Shown here piece by piece: positions 44,730 to 56,935 of a stretch of 64,000 nucleotides of DNA; within the stretch, counting starts at the first letter, position 1; every line of letters begins with the position of its first letter. Origin of the DNA: Aedes albopictus. Its lineage: Eukaryota; Arthropoda; Insecta; Diptera; Culicidae. Below the pieces are notes generated by a model. That model searched no databases and was not told where the DNA came from. It saw only the letters and a program-made list of their open reading frames with translations. The DNA lies in assembly GCF_035046485.1 (NCBI RefSeq), contig NC_085136.1, positions 159,204,754 to 159,268,753 of the forward strand. The letters are read 5' to 3'. Both the position numbers and the translations under genes were made by a program.

Positions 44730-45890
44730 CGCAGACAGAATTCGACGGATTGGCTGCAGAAACTCCAACGTTAGACGAACTCTAAACAGCCATTGGAGGG
44801 CTGAAGAACAACAAGGCTTCTGGGAAGGACGAACTCCAGGCCGAGCTTCTCAGGCACGGTAGTAAGTAGCTGTATCAACTCTTACACCGCATTACGTTGA
44901 AGATATGGGAAGAGGAAGAACTATCTGCTAGTTGGTTGGATGGTCTCACTTGCCATCTATACAATACTGCAGACTGGAGTACGCGAATTATAGAGGAATA
45001 ACACTTCTCAGTTCAGCGCACAAAATATTGTCCGGAATTCTTTTTAACAGGCTTAAGCCGATTATAAGGAGACCTTTATCGGCGAATTTTAGGTGAGTTT
45101 TCGTGAGAGCCGGCGACGACGGATCAGATGTTATTCTTGCTAGAGACTCTCGATAAATTGCAGGAGTACTACTTACGGAACTATCATCTGTTTATTTCAA
45201 GGTGGCGATTCAGGGAAGAGAAACGAGTTATGGCAGATTATAATCTAACATGGTTTTCTGGCGAAGCTGGTAAGACTGATCCGTGCGACGTATGACGGTT
45301 TGCAAATATTATTGTCCATGAATAGTGGACGTTGAGAGAATTTGATCGGAGAGCCTTTGGAATCTGAGAATGTAAAGTGCTGCGAACAACTCGCCGGTAA
45401 GCTGGAGGTATCAAGTATATAAAGATGGACACCAAGTATCTAAAGAGATGGATATAGTGAAGTGAATAATGGCAAGCTACGGTGGGTACGTTGAATACAT
45501 CTAGATTGAGTTTAAATAAGGGCGAAAGTAACATGAGAGAGTTCTCTTCATCGACTCTCTCTTCTTCAAATTAAAGTGACAAGATGCAAGTATTGTTGAA
45601 CTTTTTGGTCATGAATCGCTAGGTTGCGATGCAATCTAGCGTCTAAGTGTAAACAAGTTCGATTGAATTTGCATCTTGTCACTTTAATTTGCAGAAGAGA
45701 GAGTCGATGAAGAGAACTCTCTCATGTTACTTTCGCCCTTATTTAAACTCAATCTAGACATAGCTCGTATGCCGGAGGAACGACAAGCTAAAATCATATT
45801 CAGAAGAGAATCAGGAAGGAGCCATATTGGATTCGTGGAAAGCCGCGCCCACGTTGGTTTTTTGCAGTTGAGCAATACCTAAGGTCCTAA
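44730..45890 (+). mobile_element. LINE reverse-transcriptase remnant, split by a MITE
   Basis: RT-region motifs in order, over several frames: ETPTLDELQTAIGGLKNNKASGKDELQAELL in part (44750-44860), LKIWEEEELSASWLDGL (44900), a decayed YRGITLLSSAYKILS block (45000), TTDQMLFLLETLDKLQEYY (45120), NYHLFIS (45185) and GKLRWVR (45475). After the MITE the C-terminal end resumes: ARMPEERQAKIIFRRE (45770) and PRPRWFFAVEQYLRS (45845). Catalytic YADD is lost. The clade is of the type with the RWxxHVxRM C-terminus, as at 2-271. Confidence 0.72.
45501..45757. mobile_element. MITE with AAATAAGGGCGAAAGTAACA arms, 4-bp TSD
   Basis: 257 bp; near-identical inverted arms of about 90 bp from CTAGATTGAGTTTAAATAAG inwards, sharing GGGCGAAAGTAACATGAGAG and ATTAAAGTGACAAGATGCAA. 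ACAT flanks both sides (45497-45500, 45758-45761). The LINE frame around it reads through as RWVRHIARMPEE when the insert is ignored, which fixes the borders. Confidence 0.85.
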
Positions 45891-47499
45891 GGACCTTGTA
45901 CTAAGTTGTTCCTTATAAGGTGGCGTCCATAAATGACGTAACACTTTAGGGGAAAAGAGAGGTCTGGGATTGTATGAGGCGTCATGTATAAGGTGTAAAA
46001 GAATATGCTACGAGGGGAGCTAAAAAATCGACCAAAAATCCTTTTTATGATGCCCATGAAATTTAGAGGAGCCCACATTATCAAAGAATTTAAATATGAT
46101 ACATCATACATGATATATCACCATTTCCTCCTTAAAGTCAGATCATGAGTAATAAACTTCACCCCAACATACGGTACACCCCATTGTTGCACACCAACAT
46201 ATTGCACCCGGCCAGCTTTAGGTCTGATGATGGGGTGGTTCGACGGTGGCGGCGTCGTCGTCACCGGTCACTGCGGTGGGTGAGACGTAAAAAGCGTGGG
46301 ACAAACTTTTGTTTATGACAAAATAATGGAACAGTCTTGAACGACGACGACGACGTTCGGCTCCCTCCTCATCCAGTTGACCCTTCTAACCACCCGCAAT
46401 GGTTTAGGTTTAGATGATGATGCGCAACCGACGACATGCGACATATACCTAGAGGGAGAGACAGAGAGACGATTTGCCCGTGTGCGAAAATTATTGCTTG
46501 CGATTAAGGGCAATTTGTACCAGGTGGGGAAGAAGCTGTAAGATTAATACGAATTTTGACGCTTGCGTTTGATGGCTGTTGAGTACATGCTATTATGCGT
46601 TGCGAGAAAATTTTTGAGCGCGAGTGCTCGTATACCTCCGCCAGTACAGTAAATCGTGTTGGTGTTTCCGGCGCAGTATTCTTTGGCATATTCGCGCACT
46701 TATTGTTAAAGACACCATAACGATAAAACGTACGAGCGGAGGTCTATTAGCGATTTTGCACCATTTTCGCTCTCTATTTTCTTGCAACGGATAATACATC
46801 AGTATGCTGAAAGTTCGTTCTTTGCAGAATATTTCGCATTGGAGAGTTGTTGTTATTTTGTCAAAAACTTCTATGGGATCTCATTTTTTATCTGCATACT
46901 GAAAAAACTGTGGTTGGTTAACGAGAGATGTGAACATTGATTTAATCCAAATGGTTGTTTTATATTAGTTGTAGGTTTCAATAATTCTCTAAATCGTAAT
47001 TTTGGGCTTAAACTGATGTGTTAAACTTAATTAACAATACATAACTTTAAAGCTTCGAATTTGCTTGAGCTTGTTTCAGTTGAGTTGATTGTCCGTAGAT
47101 GCTAACTCCAGTATCGCCAGAGCTGCTACACTCACACAAGGAACCAATTAGTTAGCTGCTTGAGACCAATAGGCATCTTCAATGTGTGAGTGTTGGTGAT
47201 CTTCTATTTTTAGACGAGGATGGCGCCTGCTACGTCAGATTGCTAGTCAATGTTAGAAAGAGAAGAAATTGATGATTGCAATCGTTTACTAACGGCAGAC
47301 CGTTGGGTCATCTGCGTCTGCACAAGCTCATGAGGATGTGTGAGATATGGATATTTGACAGAGGATTCACGTATGGTACGAGGATGTCAGGCGTAAGTCA
47401 AACGGTTGTGTTTTGATTACGCTGAAGATGATGTGTCACAGCTCGCAGGTTGCTATGGATGTTATATTACAAATTTACACTGTGCTGTAGAAATTGAAC
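45891..47499. other. Intergenic DNA without recognised elements
   Basis: The part from 46200 to 46640 is GC-richer, with GGTGGCGGCGTCGTCGTCACC, in part, and CGACGACGACGACG repeats; open frames there follow the triplet repeats. The rest is AT-rich. No gene supported. Confidence 0.35.
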
Positions 47500-47625
47500 C
47501 AAAAACACGGCTTTTTCAGTCCGTATCTGGTTCAAGTAGGAGAACAAGGACGTACCAGGGAATCGACCCGGACCTTGTGCAAACGAATCAGAAGCGGTAA
47601 CCACTAGACCATAAGGTCCATCTAT
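47500..47625 (-). mobile_element. tRNA-derived SINE, fourth type
   Basis: On the minus strand the head reads A box TGGTCTAGTGGTTA and B box GGGTCGATTCCC, with a T stem that pairs (CCGGG/CCTGG). Most of a 7-bp acceptor stem can be paired, but no normal anticodon stem can, so this is a SINE head rather than a tRNA gene. The body continues below 47560 and its end is not defined. Confidence 0.6.
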
Positions 47626-47639
47626 TCAACACAGGTACT

Positions 47640-49700
47640 ATCGCCGCAATCTATGAAATCAGATAAAATCATATTCTTGACAAGACCCTTATTCTTGTCA
47701 ATTTGTTACTAAAAAAAATCATAGCTTCACTTTAAAAAAAAACAGTTAAGACGGTTATTACGCATATGCATATTAAATATAACATATCGTAATGGAACCT
47801 TATAAATGTGTAATAAATTAGGACATCACAAATGGACAAATACAACACTGAACATAAATTTTGCCCTGTTATCCTATTGGATAACAATTTCCAATGACAG
47901 GATGACGAGGTTTCATTAATGTTGTTGGTCCATCAGACAATCCTGTAATCGTAGTTTCTCTGGCAGGTTACCTTTTGTTCGCAGCATTAGTTGCTTTCAT
48001 GGCTTGAGTTTTGTCTAGGAATTTCTAATCCTAAGGGGGCGTCTCGATTCGGGTTTTATCACTAGAGTTCTATAACTTGAAGTCTATGCCAGGGAAAGGT
48101 TTTCATCTCTAGTACTTAATCACGGCCCGAAATGGCCTGAATGTTGGCAATCGAAATAGGATTTCGGGCCTCTATTCTGCCAGAGCCCTATAAATGCACA
48201 TTAATTCTAGGGAAATATTCACAAGTTAAAATAGCACATTTAACACAAAAATAAAATTTGTAATACGGTAGTTGAGGTTCACACTTTCAAACTGTGTTAT
48301 TCAGTTACAATCATGGCTTAAATATTGGACGGAGTATATCAACCTTTATTTCATCACAACGCAGTAGCTTAGAACCGGAAACGCAAAATCAACAACCATA
48401 GCACTTCAAATAACAAACTAGAACATAAAAGATTTAATAAGTGTTCCGTATTGTTACAGTCTAACTGTTATTGTACCATAAAATACATTGATAACAGGGC
48501 CAGATTCAGCTTTGGACTCGCAGACACCTTTCATATCCTTATATCTGGACTGTAGGATGAGGAATGGAAAAAAATACCGGTTTCGTACTAACTATGATGA
48601 TGATGTAATATCGTGGTGTGTGGCAATTAAAACAATTTTGCTAGTTCCCAAAAAACCCCTGCATCCTCTCAGACCAGCCCTGATTTGGGATCATTAATCG
48701 TCCGAGTCTATGTATTACGGAGACACACAAAGAAAAAAATAATAATAATGCACGAGTACGAATGGCTCTCGCCGTGATTATTGTCTTGAGTTAAGCATTA
48801 TATCATTTCCGTATTCAGCAAGTCATGCCCCCCATGATATGTTATGATACCTACTGACAGTCCCGGTTTTCTATTATTGGATGCTCTCCTCAGGCAAACC
48901 CCCATGAAACAACGATTTTGGGGTTTCGCGATTTAATAGATATTCTCAGAAGATTCCACATTACAAACGTATCGAAGCGTAACCCAATGAAAACGAAGAC
49001 ACTCTCTGGCTTAAAAAAGTGGAACTGTAGAATAATTTATTTCAATTTCCATAAATAGAAGTCATTGCTTCAGGTTCAACAAACTTGCCATTGTAATTAC
49101 ATACTACTACTTGTGGCAATACGTATTTGGACCAAAAATAAAGTGGTTCTACGTCAGTGTTCATCACGAACAGCGTCCAAAATTGTTAGTACAGGTGTTA
49201 CACGCTAATATAAACTCAAACAAAAACAAGCCTCAATTTTGCATGAAACGAATCACAAAATAAAACATAGAAATGCAATGAAAAATCGAAATATAAAATA
49301 AACTCACGCACAATTTAATAAATCGATGTAGTGGAAAACTATACTTTAGTATTCAGTTAAACAATGCATTAGGGATAGTCTTTGATTACTGTTCACATGA
49401 TTATTGCACTACTTCAATTATTACAATTAGGACACTCGAGGAACCAAGGAAGCAGTAGTGGAAGCAAAACATTTTGCAGATAAGTAGGTAGAAACTCTCA
49501 CTCCAGAGTATGTGGAAAAAATTAAGGGTGTCATGATCAAAGAGATGAATCGTTGTTCTCGATAACGAACAACAAATGACATGCAGCTTTCGGAAATACA
49601 ATGATTCTGACTGTTTTGTGCACGTTAGTGTAAACTGCAACCGGAGATGCATGAAATTAGACGTGTAACTGCCCTGATAAGAAGAAAGGGGTAAAATGCG
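47640..49700. other. AT-rich intergenic DNA
   Basis: Nothing recognised on either strand. Frames are shorter than 90 codons and without motifs. Confidence 0.4.
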
Positions 49701-49719
49701 CCCCTAATGAAAAGCATGG

Positions 49720-50090
49720 TGTTTACTTTGCTAGGCCTCCAGGGATTCCTACAAGAATTCCTCCAAGGACCCCTCCAGGAATCTTTGGGGAAACCTCGAG
49801 AAATTTCTTTAGGAATTTCTTCCGGGGCTTCCTCCAGGGACTCCTCCAGACATACCTGCAAGAATTCCCCCACATATTCGTTCAGAAATTCCCCCAGAGA
49901 TTCCTCCAGGAATTCCTCCATGAATTGCTTCATGAATTGTTCCAGGGATTCCTTCAGGAATTCCTCCAGAAATTCCTCTAGGGATTCTTCCTGGAATTGC
50001 TCTAGGGATTCCTCCAGGAATTCCTTTAGGGATTTCTCCAGGAAGTCCTCCAGGGATTTAGAAGTTCATTTGGATTTAGAGTTCATTAGA
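49720..50090. repeat. 12-bp AGGAATTCCTCC array, diverged block
   Basis: About thirty units alternating AGGAATTCCTCC and AGGGATTCCTCC with scattered changes. Weaker copies continue to 50340. The 143-codon frame across it (Asn-Ser-Ser-Arg-Asp repeats) is produced by the repeat. Confidence 0.85.
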
Positions 50091-50524
50091 AAATCCCTGG
50101 GGAATTCCTGTAGATTTCTGTACAAACCGTTGGAATGATAGAATCCCTAAATGAATTTCTGAGGGAGTGCTTAAGAAAATTTCCGAAAGAGTCTCTGAAG
50201 ACATTTGTGAGAGAATTCCTTAGAAAAATTTCTGAAGAAATCCATTAGACAATTGCAAAGTGATTTCCTGAAGGAAATCTTCTACAGAAATCTCTGTTAA
50301 AATTTTCGAGGAAATCACTGCCTGAATCTCTTGAGTGAACTCTGCATTCTTAAAAAAAAATAGGAATTTACACGTGATGTAATTCATCAACGTACGTAAA
50401 CATTTCATGGAAAATTTGACTCAACTTTACATTCATCATGTAAGTTCGAGTTGGTTGAACAAAATGTCAACAAACATATCTGACCATGTACGTGGAAACA
50501 GTTTCACATTTATCGGCGATCTCA

Positions 50525-50600
50525 CAACTCTGTGATATGACCGAGTGGTAAAGTCCGTGCTTCTCAATCAGCGGACCAGTCAGTGTTCGAATCCAGTTCA
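50525..50600 (+). mobile_element. tRNA-like SINE head
   Basis: A box TGACCGAGTGG and B box TGTTCGAATCC with class II-like spacing (a variable-arm-like insertion TCAGCGGACCAG). Acceptor ends do not pair. No body typical of the other SINEs is obvious, so it may be a fragment. Confidence 0.5.
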
Positions 50601-50879
50601 TTATTTTACATTCATATGTTTCATCTGTCGATTCGGTTATAGCGATTGCTAGCTCAATTTTGTTTGTGATAGAAGACGTAAATTTGTATGAAACGGGTCG
50701 CTCCTTTTATGTGCATCCAAGTGAACTTAATTTTACATGATTTTTTCTAAGAGTGTGAGAGATTTTCTGAAGAAATGCCTTAGAATATTCCAGCAGAAAT
50801 GATGAATTTGCTGAGTGAATTTCTGAGATAATGCTTGAGGAAATTTTTGAAGGAATCCCTAAGAAAACCGTAGGAGATT

Positions 50880-51600
50880 CCTGCTCCAGGAATTTCTTCA
50901 GGAATTCCTCCAGGGATTCCTCCAGAAATTCCTCCAGGGATTCCTCCAGAAATTCCTCCAGGGATTCCTCCGGGAATTCCTCCAGGGATTCCTCCAGGAA
51001 TTCCTCCAGGGATTCCTCCAGGAATTCCTCCAGGGATTCCTCCAGGAATTCCTCCAGGGATTCCTCCAGGAATTCCTCCAGGAATTCCTCCAGGAATTCC
51101 TCCAGGGATTCCTCCAGGAATTCCTCCAGGGATTCCTCCAGGAATTCCTCCAGGGATTCCTCCAGGAATTCCTCCAGGGATTCCTCCAGGAATTCCTCCA
51201 GGGATTCCTCCAGGAATTCTTCCAGGAATTCCTCCAGGGATTCCTCCAAGGATTCCTCCAGGGATTCCTCCAAGGATTCCTCCAGGGATTCCTCCAGGAA
51301 TTCCTCCAGCGATTCCTCCGGGAATTCCTCCAGGGATTCCTTCAGGAATTCCTCCAGGGATTCCTCCAGGTATTCCTCCAGGAATTCCTACAGGGATTCC
51401 TCCAGGGATTCCTCCAGGAATTCCTCCAGGGATTCCTCCAGGAATTCCTCCTAGGATTCCTCCAGGAATTCCTCCTGGGATTCCTCCAGGAATTCCTCCT
51501 GGGATTCCTCCAGGAATTCCTCCTGGGATTCCTCCAGGAATTCCTTCAAGGATTCCTCCAGGGATTCCTCCATGGATGCCTCCACGAATTCCTCCAGCGC
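50880..51600. repeat. Homogeneous 12/24-bp minisatellite
   Basis: About 59 units of 12 bp, mostly alternating AGGAATTCCTCC and AGGGATTCCTCC to give a 24-bp period; the 3' part shifts to CTGGGATTCCTCC variants. The core GGAATTCC is palindromic. The array stays open for about 190 codons in the minus-strand frame (Glu-Glu-Ser-Leu-Glu-Glu-Phe-Leu, period 8) and for 207 in one plus-strand frame (Asn-Ser-Ser-Arg-Asp-Ser-Ser-Arg). Units are far more alike here than in the rest of the 49.7-61.1 kb region, which suggests recent amplification. Confidence 0.95.
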
Positions 51601-51865
51601 AGTTGGTCGTTTGAGAGTGTGACCGAACCGAACTATCAACGCATACTAAATAGACACCGGAAACACATACGCTTCAGTGACTAGGTATGCGGAGTACGAG
51701 AGCCTCAGTACTATAGTAGTTATTTATGTAGCGAGTTGCAAAAAGTTGATTTTTTCAACACGAGCCATACATTTACAAGGCTTGCCGAGTTGGATAAATA
51801 CGAGGAGTGCTAAAAAAACGAGTTTTGCATTGAGTTCCATACAAAATTTTATGCAATGATTTTTT

Positions 51866-51978
51866 CATAATGCAACCCATTTGAGTTGCATAATGTTTAT
51901 AATACAACTCAAATGAGTTGCATTACGAACATTATACAACTATTTATCATTATGCAACTCCTTTTAGTTGCATAATGA
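51866..51978. repeat. Three palindromic ATTATGCAAC...GTTGCATAAT motifs
   Basis: 51866-51895 and 51949-51978 are 30-bp near-perfect palindromes of the form CATWATGCAAC...GTTGCATAATG; 51906-51923 is a related AACTCAAATGAGTT palindrome continuing into GCATTACG. No surrounding transposon end was identified. Confidence 0.7.
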
Positions 51979-52779
51979 GCCAGTTCGGAAAAATTGGCCA
52001 TTATGATACCAAAATGAGTTATATAAAATGTAAATTATGGTACTTAATTGCATAAAAACAATTGGCTCTCTCTTGTATAATAAGTAGGCACAGCCAGAAG
52101 AGAGATGGAATTGTGAAAATGGAGAGTGTTTATGGTGTGGGCTCGGAGTTAGTTTGTCTTTCTATCCCGCAGAATCGTAAGCTGTTCTGTAGCTTAGTTG
52201 GTTCAACCGCCGGTATAGCAAATACGCAATTAATCAAAAGTCTGTGTCTTCTAATTTTCAAGTTTTTCTCAATTCTAAAGCAAACCCTGACAAAATTCCT
52301 AGCGCAATCCTTGATGGCATACCTAGAGCAATCCCTGAGGTAAGACATGGCAGCGGTCAAGGGCGTAGCCAGAGGGGGCAGGGGGGGGGGCGTGCCCCCC
52401 CCCCCTGGCCGACAGATTTTTTTTTAATTCGAGCCGACTCAAAAATTATCAATAATTCAAGAGTTCCAAAAAAAATATTAAAAAACACTATTCTCTAGAC
52501 TATTCTAATAATTGAGGTTTTCATCCACAATTATCAAACCTTCTTTCTTGAGAATCACAGGAAATTTCGCCAAGTATTTCTCCAAGAGATCTATTTCAAT
52601 CTTATCATAGTATTTAACCAAATAACAAGCTTGGTTGATTGGTTAAATTTTGTGATGTTTTATTCATGGAATACAAAAACAGCATGCCAAGTTTCCGGTA
52701 AGGAAAAAGAAGGACTTTGTGTTGCTATAGAGTGCAGTTATGTGCTACTGCTACATGAATTTTCACTTGTATTCAATTC

Positions 52780-55365
52780 AAACAAACGTCATGCTAAGAG
52801 AACAATACCTGGGATTTCTTTACAATTTTTTTCAAGGACATCTTCAGAAACTCCTTCAGGTATTTATTCAGGAACTTCTGCAAGAATTCTTTCAGAAATT
52901 CCTCAAGGGACATGTCCAGGAGTTTCTCTTTCGTGTATTCTTCCATGGACATCTTGCAGGGTTCAGATAGTTTTTTAGGATCTGTTCCAAGAAAGGAATC
53001 AAGAATTCCTCCCACGATTCCTTCAGTTTTCTACAGATACTTCTGCAAGGATATATCTATGAATTCCTTAAGGAATTTTTCATAGCTTCCTTCAGTGGAT
53101 TGCTCCAGAGAGTTTTTCAAGAACTCCTGTATGGGTTTCACCAGACATTCCTCCGGGAATTTCCCCTGGGACATCTTGAGAAGTTCCTTCAGTGATTGTT
53201 CCAGTGCTTTTTTCGATGATTCCTCTAGGAATTTCCAGGAGTTCCTTCAGGAGTTTTTCTTGGAATTCTTCCAGGAACTACTCCGAAAAATAATCCAATA
53301 CTTCCTCCAGGAACTGTTTAGGAATTCTCCAGGATTTCTCCTGGGGGTTTCTTCAGGAACTGCTACTGGGATTCCCCAAGGAGTTCTTCCACGAACTCTT
53401 CTTTGAATTCCTTCAGGATTTCTCCAAGGATTCCATCTGCAATTTCTTCAGAATTTTTACTGGGATTTCTCCATGAATTTCTTCAGAGATTTCTATATGA
53501 ATTATTCCAGGAATCCTCTGGAAATTGTTGCAGTGATTCCTCTAAAAATTCACCCAAGGATTCAGAAATGCGCATAGAAATTTCTCCAAAAATTCCACCA
53601 GGAGTATTTCTAGAGATTCCTCCGTTAACCTCTACGGGAATTCTTCTAGGATATCCTCCAGGGATTCTACCAAGAATTTCTGCAGGGCTTAACTAGGGAC
53701 TTCTTTCTGTGATTCTTTCTGGAACAACTTATTTGAAACATCCTCCAAAGTTTCTCCCACGAACTCTTTTTAGGATTCCTCCCGAAATTTCTCTTTGTAT
53801 TTTTAAGGAACTTTTCTAGGAATTGATTCAGTACTTCTTCCAGGAACTGCTTAGGGATTCTAGTAATTCCTCTTGAAATTTCTTCTGGGTTTCCTTCTAG
53901 AGTTTCTTCAGTATTTTTTCAGGGATTCCCCCAGGGACTTCTTTAAAAACTTCTTCTAGGATTCCTCCAAGGATTTTTTCAGGAATTCCTTCGAGGACTT
54001 ATCCAAGAATTCATCCAGACCGCTAGAAATTCCTCCAGGATTTTATCGAGGGATTTTTTCAGAAATAGAAAAATAATAGAATAGAAAAAGAAATTTCCCA
54101 GAATTCATCTAGAAATTCATCCAGTAATTCTTCTAAGAATTCTTCTAGAGATTCCTCCAGAAATTCCCAAAGGAATACCTCTAGGAATTTCTCCAGGATT
54201 TTATCCATAAATTTATCCAGGAACTTCTCTAGGAATTACCTCAGGAATTTCTTCATGAATTCCCCCAGGAATTTCTCCAGGAATTTCTCTAGGAATTGCT
54301 CTTGGACATCTTGCAAAAATTATGTCAGCGATTCCTCTAGGTATTTCTCCAGGAATTTCTCCCGAGATTCCATCAGGAATTGCTTAAGGGATTCCTCCAG
54401 AGATTTCTCCATGGAATCTCTTCAGGAAATTCTTTGAAGATTCCACCAAGAAATCCTGCAGAAGTTTCTCCAAGGATTCGTCCAGGAAATCTCTTAGGGA
54501 TTTCTTCAGAAATTCTTCAAAAATATTCTCCAGGAATACCTTCAGGAGTTTTTCAGGGATTCCTCCAGGAATTAATCAAGAAACTCCATCATAAATTATG
54601 TCAGAAATTCATCCAGGAGTTACTCCTGGAAATCCTTCAGGGATTCCTTCAGATATTCTTCCAGGATTTTTTCTAGGAATACCTTCAGGAATTTTTCCAG
54701 AAATCTTCCAGTTTTCCCTCCAGGAATCGCTACAGGTATTTATCTAGGAATTGCGCTAAAAACTCGTCCAGGAACTTTTTCAGGGATTTCTCCAGGAATT
54801 CCTCCAGGAATTCCTCCAGAGATTTCTCTTGAAATCTTTCCGGAAATTTCTCAGGGGATTTTTTCAGAAATTTCTCCCAGAGCTCCTCTATAGATTCCCC
54901 CAGAAATTCATCCAGAAATTGTTGAAGGAATTCCTCCAGAGATTCCTTCAAGGATTCCGCCAACAATTCCCAAAGGAGAACCTCCAACAATTCCTTCAGG
55001 TATTCCTCCAGGATTTTATCCAGGAATTTCTCCAAGAACTATTCCAGGAAAATCTTCAGGAATGACCCCAAGAATTTCTTAAGGAATATCTCCAGCAATT
55101 TCTCTAGGAATTGATCCTGGACATCCTTCAGAAATTATGTCAACAATTTCTCCAGAAATTCTTGTGGAGATTTTTTCAGAAATTCTTCCAGGAAATTCTC
55201 CAGGAATACCCTCAGGATTTTTTCAGGGATTCCTCCAGAAAATCTTCCGAAGATTCCTCCAGGAAATCCTCCAGAAGAATTCTTCCTGGAAATCCTCTAG
55301 GGATTTCTTCATAAATTCTTTCAGGAAATTCCTGGAGGAATATCATCAGTAATTTTTCAGGGATT
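52780..55365. repeat. Degenerate AGGAATTTCTCC array inside hAT-A, left part
   Basis: Diverged 12-bp units with longer markers that recur (GGACATC...AAATTATGTCA at about 54305, 54583 and 55118; AGGATTTTATCCAGGAATTT). Frames such as 52794-53015 or 54730-55035 on the minus strand are repeat-generated. The array is cut at 55366 by hAT-B. Confidence 0.85.
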
Positions 55366-55383
55366 CCCCCAGGCAGTGTTGCG

Positions 55384-55560
55384 AAATGAGCGAGTACTCA
55401 CACAACTAGTCAAACTCACGAGTGAGTATGAGCAGTACACCTTAAACTCACCGTGAGTATTACTCACATTTGAGTAAGCGCTGTACAACTCACACTCACT
55501 CGTGAGTATTGACGTGCAGATACTCACTCACGAGTATGCTTTACTCATATTCATACGGTA
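55384..55560. repeat. Left subterminal GTGAGT motif cluster of hAT-B
   Basis: Around a dozen GAGTA/ACTCAC motifs, often in palindromic pairs such as ACTCACGAGTGAGT and CTCACTCGTGAG. Position and density suggest transposase-binding subterminal repeats. Confidence 0.75.
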
Positions 55561-56559
55561 ATCTAAAATTTATCTAAAGGCTTGGAATCCTATCAAACAT
55601 TAAAATGGTATGTTTTATTGGGGCGAATGTATTGAATCAGTAAACAAGGTTGCTTGTCAATAGTTCTATTGTTTTTTTATTCTAGTGAATTGTATCTTAC
55701 TGGTAGTTCTAAGCGCTCCGTTAAAGGCGGTCCTGATGAGGTCCCCTTTGAGCCCAACAGCTCAACGTGAGGGCTTTTATTTGAACTCAAACCTGTTGTA
55801 GACAGAGATCAATTCTCTGAAATGGCTGTCATCTACATATAACTGGTGCTGATTTGTATGGGCGGTTGCATTAAGCTGAAAACAGTGATTTTTTTTTCTG
55901 TTAGTGCAGGCGTGACATTCACATATAATTGAGTTCAGCGTTGTTTTAAATGGACGAAATGTATTTGCATGCTTGTGCGTCTTGTAAATTTAATAAAGAA
56001 CACTAAACGCATTGAACAAATGTGTAAACGATCGTTTCTCAAATGCACGATAATTCGTACGATAAAGTTCGCTTCCGCACGTAGCAGATTGAAAAGCAGG
56101 CTGAAATTTCGTAAACGAGCCCGTTCGAGCCGGCTTCAAGAACTAACGCTTTCTTCTGGGGGTTGGCAGAGATAGCAATTAAGAAAAAGTAATTTTACGG
56201 AATCGTGTGGTGTGCTCGATTGGTAGCCGATTTGACCTGGGATTTGACAGTTCGATAGCAGCAGACCTGCTGCAAAGGCGCATATAGTGCTGAATTAATG
56301 CCATTTTAGCTGCTTATTGGTTACCTGGGTGTGATTACTGGCCATGTTACTGGTAGTAATTTGCTCGGCAGTTTTTTTTCTTTTTAGATCCGAGGCTCAT
56401 ATAATTAGGGTGGTCCAACTTTATATGAAAAAAAAAAAACAACTAATACTTGAAAAAGCTCATGGGATTCCTTCAGAATTAGTTCCTTTTTCATTCTTCA
56501 ATCACTTTACCTAATTTACAGCTCTTTTGTCCACCAGGGCACTGCGTGAGCGATTCCAA

Positions 56560-56935
56560 TTGGAAGCTGTACTTACACTTTGTACAGCTCCTAAATGTAT
56601 TCTATTATAATTCTACTAGATCGAACTGGATTCCGTTGCGCTGCTTTCACTTTCTACACTATTTATCATGGTAGAATGATGAGCACGAGGTTGTTGATGT
56701 GTGGCTCTTGTTCCTTTTCCAGTCCGATTGGGGGTCCATTATGAGTTGCCGTTAGCCGATATCCAGGTGTCCGGGTCCGCTTGGAGCATATTCTCTGAAG
56801 AGGGTCAGGTGCAAGCTGCTCTCGGGGGGAAGAGCAACTGACAAAAAATTGCAAGTGCCGGGCTGGGATCGAACCCATGACCATCCACTTATGAAGTGAA
56901 CGTGTGGCTACTACGCTACGGGCCCTGGCAATTTG
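56560..56935 (-). mobile_element. tRNA-Met-like SINE
   Basis: On the minus strand: A box TAGCGTAGTAG, a five-pair anticodon stem TTCAC/GTGGA around TTCATAA (anticodon CAT), and B box GGTTCGATCCC. The body contains GGACCCGGACACCTGGATAT and continues to about 56560. The acceptor arm does not pair normally. Flanking TSD not resolved. It lies inside hAT-B. Confidence 0.75.

Noticed and set aside
46200..46640. CpG-like promoter or first exon
   Set aside because: GC-richness comes from CGACGA-type triplet repeats; no downstream coding exon is seen.
47555..47625. Functional tRNA gene on the minus strand
   Set aside because: A and B boxes and a T stem are present, but the anticodon stem does not form and the acceptor has mismatches. 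A body follows, so a SINE is the better call.
50707..51454. Long open frames in the minisatellite as a coiled-coil or Ser/Arg-rich protein gene
   Set aside because: The frames exist on both strands only because the 12-bp unit has no stop in those phases. There are no flanking exons, no start context and no non-repeat domain.
50880..51600. CRISPR-like array
   Set aside because: There are no unique spacers; units are contiguous 12-bp repeats, and the genome is eukaryotic.
56850..56935. Functional tRNA-Met gene on the minus strand
   Set aside because: The anticodon arm folds with CAT, but the acceptor ends do not pair and a SINE body continues downstream.
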